A stretch of DNA of 64,000 nucleotides from Phycisphaerae bacterium (GTDB lineage: Bacteria; Planctomycetota; Phycisphaerae; UBA1845), in the NCBI GenBank assembly GCA_029260115.1, contig JAJDDW010000040.1, positions 1 through 64,000 of the forward strand. Direction: 5' to 3'. Position 1 is the stretch's first letter. Each line of letters starts with the position of its first letter. The notes under the pieces were generated by a model that saw only the letters and a list, made by a program, of their open reading frames with translations, did no database searches and was not told where the DNA came from. This document shows, piece after piece, positions 35,914-43,862 of the stretch. The translations under genes and the position numbers were made by a program.

Positions 35914-37461
35914 ATGTCGCAGACCGACACAAACAAGCCATATAATGCACCGGCCATTGAACCGGCGGGTTCGCGCCTCACCTGGTATCTCACTTTAGTC
36001 GTGTTTTGTATTGCGCTGACCGTATATGCCATATCTCTGGCACCCGGATTGCTTTGGCAGGATAGCGGGATGGCTCAAGTGCGCACGCTGCAAGGCGACG
36101 CAGAAGGAACGCTTGGGTTAGCGCTTAGTCATCCGCTGTATTACCAACTGACGAGCGTTTTCCAATGGATACCTATCGGCGAAGGGGCCTATCGGACGAA
36201 TCTGGTCAGTGCGGTGTTCGGCGCTGTGACCGTCGCGGGGATATTTCTCTTTTTGCTGCAAGCGACGCGGCGACGATTACCGGCCGTGATTGGCGCTCTC
36301 TCGCTAGGCGTGGCCCATACGTTCTGGCAACACTGCGCGCTGGCAGAAGCCTATACGGTTAGCACGGCGCTGCTGGCATTAGAGTTGTTTTGTTTACAGC
36401 GATTTGTACAAAGAAGGCACAACGCCTGGCTAATCGCGCTCATGCTGCTTAACGGACTGGGAACCAGCAATCACATGCTAGCCACGCTGAGTTTGAGCTG
36501 CTATGCCGTAATGATCCTCTGGCTCATAGCTCGGCGACAGCTTCGGGTGCGCATCATACCGTTGCTCACCTTGGCCTGGATGGTTGGTGCGTCCTTTTAT
36601 GTTAACCTTATATACGTGCACTTATCGCAGGGGGAAGACGTTAAACAAGTCTTTCACTCTGCACTGTTTGGTATGCGCTATGCGTCTAACGTACTCAATA
36701 TAAGTATCGGGACGCGCCAACTAATAAACAGCGTGCTTTATATGGGCATGAATTTTCCGACGCCGCTGGCCTTGCTCGCAATAGTAGGCTTACGAACGAT
36801 CTGGCAGCGGCCCCGCAGACTGGACTTGACCACCTGCGCAGGGTTGTGGCTAGTGCATATGGTCTTCGCTATTCGATACGATGTGCCAGACCAATATACT
36901 TTTTTTATTCCTGGCATTGTGTTGACCGCGCTACTCATCGGACTAGGTGCGGAGCGATTTGTCGCGGCTGGTGCTACGCGTCGGGGTTACTTATTACTGT
37001 GTGCCGCAATCCTGCCAGTAGCGATTTATGTGGCCCTGCCAAACATGGTGCGAGCCAGTGGTAAAAGTCTGGGCACGCAGCGGGATATTCCTTTTCGTGA
37101 TACTTACGACTATTTTTTGCATCCGTGGAAGACTTGGGAAAATGGGCCTCGACGCTTTGCTAGCCACCTGAACGATTTATTGCCAGCCAACGCCGTGCTC
37201 TTCGCAGATGGGACCACCGTGCGACCGTTGCAATATCTAAGGCTGAGTGAATCCTGGCGTCCGGACGTACTACTCTATCCGCCAATCGATAATGATGAAG
37301 ACGTAGACGACCGGTTTGGCCAACATGCGATGACAGTGGCGATAAGTGAAAGCCGGGTATATGTCGTGACGCCGCAAGCGCCATATTGCCCAGAGTGGTT
37401 GGCCGAAGGCTATCAGTTTGAAAAAGCTGGCATGATCTATCGTGTCATCCCGCCCCATTGA
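35914..37461 (+). CDS. DUF2723 multipass membrane protein (TMEM260-like, putative glycosyltransferase)
   Basis: A 515-residue protein with about ten membrane helices. The opening TWYLTLVVFCIALTVYAISL followed by LAPGLLWQDSGMAQVRTLQG is the hallmark of DUF2723 proteins, where an acidic residue follows the first helix as in the GT-C fold of polyprenyl-phosphate-dependent glycosyltransferases. The line LSHPLYYQLTSVFQWIPIGE and AHTFWQHCALAEAYTVS also fit. Family members in animals are O-mannosyltransferases. Bacterial function is mostly undefined. The soluble C-terminal 100 residues would be periplasmic. The ATG at 35914 is chosen because it is 30 residues before helix 1; ATG 35857 and 35764 remain possible. 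Confidence 0.8.
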   Translation: MSQTDTNKPYNAPAIEPAGSRLTWYLTLVVFCIALTVYAISLAPGLLWQDSGMAQVRTLQGDAEGTLGLALSHPLYYQLTSVFQWIPIGEGAYRTNLVSAVFGAVTVAGIFLFLLQATRRRLPAVIGALSLGVAHTFWQHCALAEAYTVSTALLALELFCLQRFVQRRHNAWLIALMLLNGLGTSNHMLATLSLSCYAVMILWLIARRQLRVRIIPLLTLAWMVGASFYVNLIYVHLSQGEDVKQVFHSALFGMRYASNVLNISIGTRQLINSVLYMGMNFPTPLALLAIVGLRTIWQRPRRLDLTTCAGLWLVHMVFAIRYDVPDQYTFFIPGIVLTALLIGLGAERFVAAGATRRGYLLLCAAILPVAIYVALPNMVRASGKSLGTQRDIPFRDTYDYFLHPWKTWENGPRRFASHLNDLLPANAVLFADGTTVRPLQYLRLSESWRPDVLLYPPIDNDEDVDDRFGQHAMTVAISESRVYVVTPQAPYCPEWLAEGYQFEKAGMIYRVIPPH

Positions 37462-37657
37462 TCCGCATCCAAGGTACGACCAAAGTTCCCGGCCATTTGC
37501 TGATACCACCCGGCTTGAGTAAACTTTTAGTTCGTTCGCCGTGCGGCGTTTGCACGAACCAGATAGGTGCGATGTCTCAGCGCGAAGAATCTCAAGGCGA
37601 TAATTGCCTCCGGATGTAACAGCAGAATTGAGCTTGCTCTATGGGGCATACGCACTG

Positions 37658-39637
37658 ATGATGAAGCCATTCAAATCCTATGAAGACATGACGGCTGAGG
37701 ACTACACCGCGATTGGGCTAAAGTGTGGACTCGAAGTCCATCAACAACTGCTCACCACCCGCAAACTCTTTTGCCGATGCCCAGCTGGGCGTTATGGCAG
37801 TGACTACGACGCGGAAATCCTTCGCCACATGAGGCCCACGCTGTCGGAGCTTGGCGAGTACGACGGCACAGCCCTGATGGAAAAAAAGACGCGCAAAAAT
37901 ATTCACTATCGCCTACATCGAGACACCGTCTGCACGTATGATATTGACGACACGCCCCCGTTTTTTCCTGACCCCTACGCGATTGATATTGCCCTCGAGC
38001 TTTCACTGCAATTGGGTTTGGGCATTGTGAGCGAAATTCATATAGCCAGAAAACAGTATCTCGACGGCTCGATACCAGCGGGTTTTCAGCGCACAGCTAT
38101 CATTGGTGTGACAGGATCGATTCCGTATCTAGATCGCCGGATTGGCATAACACAACTTTCGATCGAAGAAGATTCCTGCCGAGAAGTTTCTGACATTGGC
38201 CATGATCGCATATATCTTACGGATCGACTCGGTATGCCACTCATCGAAGTCGTGACTGACCCGGACATGCGCACGCCGCAAGAATTAGCCGAGGTCTGTC
38301 AAGTCATCCGTTGGCTATGTCGAAGTACGGGCAAAGTGCGCACGGGATACGGCGCGGCTCGTCAAGATGTCAACGTCAGCGTAGAAGGCGGCACGCGGAT
38401 CGAAATCAAGGGCGTCCCGCAGATTACGCGCATCCCGCTGCTGGTGTATAACGAGGCCATGCGACAATGCGCCTTGCTGCATATTCGCGATACGCTCAAG
38501 CAACGCGGTATCACGAAAGACACACTCAACTGCACAACTCACGACGTAACACGAGCGGTATACCGCACACCATATGGGCCAATCCGCACTGCAGTTGATC
38601 TGGGGCATCGCGTCAAATGCGTCACACTGCACGGATTCGCCGAGTTACTCAACTATACTACGCAAGAGCATACCATCTTTGCGAAGGAATTTTCCGACCG
38701 CGTGCGGGTGATCGCCTGCCTCACCGAATTACCGAACATGGTTCACTCTGACACCGCGTCCGAACAACTCTCCGTGCGTGATTGGAAAGGTATCCGTAAA
38801 CGCACCCAAGCTGGCGACAACGACGCACTCATACTCGTCTGGGGAGACGAGGCTGATACGACCACTGCATGCCAAGAAATAATCATACGGGCAACTGAGG
38901 CGACCATCGGCGTGCCGAATGACACGCGGCAGGCACACAAAGACGGTACAACAGGATTTGAACGGGTCTTGCCTGGCGCGGAACGCATGTATCCAGATAC
39001 CGACCTGCCGCCCATCACTATCGACGCGGACAGGCTTGAGGGCATACGTAGTCAGCTTTCTACGCCGCCTTGGGATCGGCAAGATCGCTATCGAACGTTA
39101 AACGTCCCCAAAGAATCTATCGCCCCGCTTTCGGCTTCACCCAGGGCAAATTTGTTCGAAACGCTCATTGATGAGTTAAAGATTGATCCCGTATTCGCAG
39201 CTGTGGTGTTGATGCAACGGTTTAAGTGCTTTAGCCGAGATGGCCTGCATCCCGAACAGCTCACCGACCAGCAGATTCAATCGGTGTTCGCGGCTCTCGC
39301 ACAAAATAAACTCACGCGACGAGGCGTTGTCCGAGCGTTTCGCTGGCATCTGTTAGCTACGCGACATAATCAAGATGGCGCCATCGACATCGCAGACGTC
39401 GCAGCTGACCTTGCCGAAAAGTTGTATTCCCAAGATGAACTGAACTTCATGATAACGCAAACACTTGAACAAAGCCGCACGATTGAATTTCCCGACAGCG
39501 GCGCGCATCACCGATTCGTTATTGGCATCGTCATGCGAGAAGTGGGCAGCGTGGTGGAAAGTGCCACAGTCCTACGCCTGATTGAAGATGCCATGCGTAG
39601 TCACCAACCACAAGACAATCAGGAAGAGGTGGCCTAA
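37658..39637 (+). CDS. gatE: Archaeal-type Glu-tRNA(Gln) amidotransferase subunit E
   Basis: A 659-residue GatE, the kinase/transamidase subunit that activates Glu-tRNA(Gln) with ATP and receives ammonia from GatD. The N-terminal GatB/GatE fold shows IGLKCGLEVHQQL, EKKTRKNIHYRLHRDTVCTY, QLSIEEDSCREV, LIEVVTDPDMRTPQEL and GYGAARQDVNVSVEGGTRIE. The GatE-specific AspRS-like GAD insertion (about residues 330-480) includes LPGAERMYPDTDLPPI. The C-terminal tail domain ends GIVMREVGSVVES. These features separate it from GatB. The true start could be ATG 37658, 37661 or 37688; archaeal homologues start just before the GLK-GLE motif. The gatD ATG follows two bases after the stop, so the two form an operon. 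Confidence 0.93.
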   Translation: MMKPFKSYEDMTAEDYTAIGLKCGLEVHQQLLTTRKLFCRCPAGRYGSDYDAEILRHMRPTLSELGEYDGTALMEKKTRKNIHYRLHRDTVCTYDIDDTPPFFPDPYAIDIALELSLQLGLGIVSEIHIARKQYLDGSIPAGFQRTAIIGVTGSIPYLDRRIGITQLSIEEDSCREVSDIGHDRIYLTDRLGMPLIEVVTDPDMRTPQELAEVCQVIRWLCRSTGKVRTGYGAARQDVNVSVEGGTRIEIKGVPQITRIPLLVYNEAMRQCALLHIRDTLKQRGITKDTLNCTTHDVTRAVYRTPYGPIRTAVDLGHRVKCVTLHGFAELLNYTTQEHTIFAKEFSDRVRVIACLTELPNMVHSDTASEQLSVRDWKGIRKRTQAGDNDALILVWGDEADTTTACQEIIIRATEATIGVPNDTRQAHKDGTTGFERVLPGAERMYPDTDLPPITIDADRLEGIRSQLSTPPWDRQDRYRTLNVPKESIAPLSASPRANLFETLIDELKIDPVFAAVVLMQRFKCFSRDGLHPEQLTDQQIQSVFAALAQNKLTRRGVVRAFRWHLLATRHNQDGAIDIADVAADLAEKLYSQDELNFMITQTLEQSRTIEFPDSGAHHRFVIGIVMREVGSVVESATVLRLIEDAMRSHQPQDNQEEVA

Positions 39638-39639
39638 TC

Positions 39640-41025
39640 ATGGTTGAAGACCGTCTTAAAGGCTATCGTAACATCTCGCGTGACGTGCTGAGTAAATACA
39701 AAGTCGGCATATGGAGCGATGTGGAAATCGAAGCGACGAATGGCCGCTTTAGGGGGTTGATCCTGCCACGCTCCGAAACGGCTGACGATGCGCATATCGT
39801 GATTAAACTTATCACGGGATACAACATCGGTATCGCGACCGCGACCATCACCAACATCACCGAGCATGGGCGACGCGAAGTACAATATAAAATCGCCGAG
39901 CAAGAATTTCCCACTGACCCCAACAAACCCAACATCACGCTCTTTGGAACGGGCGGCACCATCGCTAGCCGACTAGACTATCGCACGGGCGCTGTCATCC
40001 CCGCATTTTCTCCCGGCGAACTTTATGGCTCCGTACCAGAACTTGCCGACGCTTGCAACTTGCGCACCGAAAAACTTTACGGCGTGTTCAGCGAGAACAT
40101 GGGGCCTGAGCAATATATAAAACTAGCGGAAAAAATCGGCGAAGAAATTGCGAAGGGCGTAGACGGTATTGTCATCGGTCATGGTACGGACACCATGCAC
40201 CACACGGCTGCAATCCTTACTTTTATGGTACAAAATCCCCCCATCCCGATCGTCATGGTCGGTTCACAACGATCTTCTGACAGGCCCTCTTCGGACGCCG
40301 CGCTAAATTTAATTAAGGCAGTAAAGGTCGCGGCTGAAGGGGACATCGCTGAAATTCTAGTGTGTATGTATGGGCCAACGTCGGATCAATACGACCTGCT
40401 TCATCGCGGTACGCGGGTTCGCAAAATGCACTCAAGCTATCGCTCGGCTTTTCGCACCATCGGCGACATCCCACTAGCCATGGTCGATCTCGACGGCATT
40501 CACGAATTGCGTGACGACTATCATCGCCGCCGTGACGATCGAGAAGTCAGCATCAATACAGCCTTTGAGGAAAAGGTGACGATGGTCTACTACTACCCCA
40601 ACATGAAGCCCGACATTATCGACGCGATCGTTGAAAAAGGTTATCGCGGTATCGTCATAGCTGGCACAGGCCTGGGGCATATTAACAAGCCGATTTATGA
40701 AGCTGTCAAACGGGCGACTGACAAAGGCGTTCATGTGTATATGACTGTGCAAACGCTTTGGGGGTACGTGCAGATGTATGTATACGAAACCGGCCGGGAA
40801 ATTATGGAGCTTGGCGTTGTACCCGCAGCGAACATGCTACCCGAAGTCGCATACATGAAGCTTTGTTGGACGCTGGGCCAAACCGACGACCGAGACGAAG
40901 TGCGCCGCATCATGTTAACGCCCATAAGCGACGAAATCACCGACCGCGAACCATACAACGGCTATCTCATCTTCCAAGGCGCGATCCCGGAAGTGCAAGA
41001 ATTCTTGCGCACGATAAAGCGATAA
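39640..41025 (+). CDS. gatD: Archaeal-type Glu-tRNA(Gln) amidotransferase subunit D
   Basis: A 461-residue GatD. The N-terminal small beta-barrel (about residues 1-90, VEIEATNGRFRGLILPRSE) is characteristic of GatD and absent from plain L-asparaginases. The amidohydrolase domain carries the two threonine motifs, LFGTGGTIASRLDY and IGHGTDTMHHTA, and MVGSQRSSDRPSSDAALNL. It releases ammonia from Gln or Asn for transfer to Glu-tRNA(Gln) on GatE. Gene pairing with gatE and full-length domains indicate a working enzyme. GatDE is described as an archaeal enzyme, and bacteria ordinarily use GatCAB, so this is notable. Confidence 0.93.
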   Translation: MVEDRLKGYRNISRDVLSKYKVGIWSDVEIEATNGRFRGLILPRSETADDAHIVIKLITGYNIGIATATITNITEHGRREVQYKIAEQEFPTDPNKPNITLFGTGGTIASRLDYRTGAVIPAFSPGELYGSVPELADACNLRTEKLYGVFSENMGPEQYIKLAEKIGEEIAKGVDGIVIGHGTDTMHHTAAILTFMVQNPPIPIVMVGSQRSSDRPSSDAALNLIKAVKVAAEGDIAEILVCMYGPTSDQYDLLHRGTRVRKMHSSYRSAFRTIGDIPLAMVDLDGIHELRDDYHRRRDDREVSINTAFEEKVTMVYYYPNMKPDIIDAIVEKGYRGIVIAGTGLGHINKPIYEAVKRATDKGVHVYMTVQTLWGYVQMYVYETGREIMELGVVPAANMLPEVAYMKLCWTLGQTDDRDEVRRIMLTPISDEITDREPYNGYLIFQGAIPEVQEFLRTIKR

Positions 41026-41126
41026 TCGCTGTTTGGGCGGTCATGTTGGCATAAACTATTTGCCACGTCCACGTCTAGCCACATAATGGTAGCGCGTTCG
41101 GCCATTAATTCAGCATTGAGATATTT

Positions 41127-43862
41127 ATGACGTTGAAGACAGGCACAAAACTCGGCCCCTACGAAATCCTCTCGCCGCTGGGCGCGGGCGGCATGGGCGA
41201 AGTCTATCTTGCCAACGATTCCAAGCTAGATCGCCAGGTGGCGATCAAGGTGCTTTCCGAGTCGATGACGCGCGATCAAGAGCGAGTCGCCCGCTTCGAA
41301 CGAGAAGCAAAGCTCCTCGCTTCATTGAACCACCCGAACATTGCTGTGATTCATGGTTTCGATGATTCGGAGGGAACTCGGTTTCTGGTCATGGAATACG
41401 TCGAGGGCGAAACACTCGGGGGTCATATCAAGAACGGTCCGATTGCGGTTGAAGACGCCCTTGACATTGCCAAGCAGATTTCCGAGGCACTCGAAGCGGC
41501 TCATGAACAAGGCATGATTCACCGAGATCTAAAACCCGCGAATGTGATGATTCGTGAGGATGGTACGATCAAGGTACTCGACTTTGGTTTGGCGAAGGCG
41601 ATGGCCGAGGAGTCGCCCGGTTCGGTCGCAGCAGATTCGCCGACGATCACTGCGAATTACACGCGCCCCGGTGTCATCCTCGGGACGGCTGCTTATATGT
41701 CGCCGGAACAGGCCCGTGGGCGTCCGCTGGACAAACGAACCGACATCTGGTCGTTCGGGATCATGCTATATGAGTGCCTAACTGGTGTCCCTTTGTTCCA
41801 AGGCGAGACGGCCAACGACTCCATCGGCGCGATCCTACACAAAGATCCAGATTGGTCCCTGCTGCCGCCGGACACGCCTCCGACGATTCAGCTTCTGCTG
41901 CGACGATGTCTGACCAAGGATCGCAAACGCCGCCTGCACGACATCGCCGACGCACGGATCGAACTGGAGAACGCCCTTGTTGATCCAACGAGCACGTCGT
42001 TGGGTTTGGCACAGGCTGCGCTCGATGTCAGGCGTCGTTGGATACCGTCATGGCGGGGCAGCGTGGTGATCGCGATGATCGTCGTACTCGCCGCAGTCGG
42101 TGGATGGCTCGCCAAACCGCAACCCAAGGATTCGGCTCCGGTCGTCCGTCTCTCGGCTGAGATTCCCGAAGGACAGGTGCTCACCAGCAACACCAGTCTA
42201 CCGTTGGTCGCGATTTCGCCGGATGCATCGATGTTGGCTTACACAGCCACTACCAATACCGGAACGCGGATGTATCTGCGACACATGCATCAGCAAGAGG
42301 CCGTAGCCCTTGCCAATACGAACGACGCGGACTCGCCCACTTTTTCGCCCGATGGTCGCTGGATCGCCTTCGCCCAGCAGGGAAAACTCAAGAAGATGTC
42401 TGTCTCGGGTGGATCTGCGCAGACGATCTGCGACGCCTCGCAACTCCGCGGCGCTCATTGGGGTGTCAATGACACCATCGCGTTTGCCCCGACACGCCGA
42501 TCCGGCATCTGGATCGTTTCTGCCGAAGGTGGCACGCCCAAGAAAGCCACCGACTTGGGGCCGGACCCAGGCCCAGCGTCACACCGCTGGCCTCAACTGT
42601 TGCCGGACGGGCGGACGATCCTGTTCACCGATACGGACAACGAAGACGACTACACGGCCGCGAGAATCGAAGCGGTTTCCATAGGCTCGAGCGAACGCAA
42701 GGTACTGGTTGAAGGTGCCATGTACGCACGCTATGTACCGACCGGACACTTGGTTTTCGTACGAAGCGGTGTGCTCATGGCCGTCGCGTTTGATCCGGTG
42801 AGCGTAGAGATCATCGGTCCGGAGGCCCCAGTGCTGGAGAACCTTAGAGTGGACCTGACCATGGGCGCCGGGCAATACTCATTTTCAGACAATGGCGTGC
42901 TTGTTTACCTATCGGGCACAGAGGATTCCCGTCTTACTGAGTTGGTCTGGGTAGATCGTACGGGCAAGATCAAGCCTGCGTCGCAGCATTCCCGAGACGC
43001 GTTTTCCCATTCCCTGTCGCCGGACGGCTCGAAGATCGCATGGGCTTTGGTTACCGGAATTGGAACTTCCGCTGATATTTGGGTGTTAGAGATCAAGCGT
43101 GACATGCTAACGCGACTTACGTTCGATGACGGTAATGAGACGGCCCCGATATGGTCACCCGACGGCTCGTGGATCTATTTTGACTCTGACCGTGTTCACG
43201 GCGTTGCAGAGATTTATCGCAGGAAGGCCGATGGGAGCGGCGACGCCGAGCGTCTGACCACGGCAGAAAACCCGCAGACTCCCATCGCTGTATCTCCGGA
43301 TGGTAACACGCTCGTCTTCAGTGAATCTCTTGGTACGGGAGGCGAGATCATGTTGCTGCACATGGATCAAGAGCATAGCGTGGAGCCGTTTCTGAAGACC
43401 CCGTTCGGAGAGTGGGGGCCTGCCGTGTCGCCCGATGGAACGCTGATCGCGTATACGTCCAATGAGACAAGTATCTTCGAGTTGTATATCCGTCGCTTTC
43501 CCTCCGGCACTGGACGAGTCAAAATCTCTCCCGGTCTGGGAATCAGCCCCAAATGGTCACCCGATGGCACCGAACTCTTTTACACCGACGACGGCAGTAA
43601 GTTTTTCTCGGTCGCCATCGAAGTCAAAGACGATGTGGTGATACCAAGCATCCCCAAGCTCATGTTCGAGCTACCCCAAGGCGTGTACGCGACGCGAGAA
43701 GTCGCCGCGTGGACCGACATCTTCAGCGTGGCCCCAGATGGTCAGCGCTTCCTGTTTGGCACAAGACCCGACCTGACGCGTGCCGCGCAGAACAACCCCT
43801 CCGTAGTGATCAACTGGTTCAAGGAACTACAAGAGAAAATGGCCACGGTGAAGGAGCGCTGA
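41127..43862 (+). CDS. Receptor-like Ser/Thr protein kinase with TolB-type beta-propeller, copy 1
   Basis: A 911-residue membrane kinase. The cytoplasmic kinase domain (residues 10-285) has the glycine loop LGAGGMGEVY, the ATP lysine in VAIKVL (K41), the catalytic loop IHRDLKPANV (D134), DFG at 152-154 and MSPEQARGRPLDKRTDIWSF. One membrane helix lies at about 312-328. The outer part is built of PD40/WD40-type blades with SPDGRWIAF, SPDGSWIYFDSD, SPDGNTLVFS and SPDGTLIAYTS. All catalytic residues are present. It probably senses an extracytoplasmic ligand and signals by phosphorylation. The next gene starts in the TGATG of its stop, so the pair is translationally coupled. Its G+C looks higher than that of its neighbours. 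Confidence 0.92.
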   Translation: MTLKTGTKLGPYEILSPLGAGGMGEVYLANDSKLDRQVAIKVLSESMTRDQERVARFEREAKLLASLNHPNIAVIHGFDDSEGTRFLVMEYVEGETLGGHIKNGPIAVEDALDIAKQISEALEAAHEQGMIHRDLKPANVMIREDGTIKVLDFGLAKAMAEESPGSVAADSPTITANYTRPGVILGTAAYMSPEQARGRPLDKRTDIWSFGIMLYECLTGVPLFQGETANDSIGAILHKDPDWSLLPPDTPPTIQLLLRRCLTKDRKRRLHDIADARIELENALVDPTSTSLGLAQAALDVRRRWIPSWRGSVVIAMIVVLAAVGGWLAKPQPKDSAPVVRLSAEIPEGQVLTSNTSLPLVAISPDASMLAYTATTNTGTRMYLRHMHQQEAVALANTNDADSPTFSPDGRWIAFAQQGKLKKMSVSGGSAQTICDASQLRGAHWGVNDTIAFAPTRRSGIWIVSAEGGTPKKATDLGPDPGPASHRWPQLLPDGRTILFTDTDNEDDYTAARIEAVSIGSSERKVLVEGAMYARYVPTGHLVFVRSGVLMAVAFDPVSVEIIGPEAPVLENLRVDLTMGAGQYSFSDNGVLVYLSGTEDSRLTELVWVDRTGKIKPASQHSRDAFSHSLSPDGSKIAWALVTGIGTSADIWVLEIKRDMLTRLTFDDGNETAPIWSPDGSWIYFDSDRVHGVAEIYRRKADGSGDAERLTTAENPQTPIAVSPDGNTLVFSESLGTGGEIMLLHMDQEHSVEPFLKTPFGEWGPAVSPDGTLIAYTSNETSIFELYIRRFPSGTGRVKISPGLGISPKWSPDGTELFYTDDGSKFFSVAIEVKDDVVIPSIPKLMFELPQGVYATREVAAWTDIFSVAPDGQRFLFGTRPDLTRAAQNNPSVVINWFKELQEKMATVKER

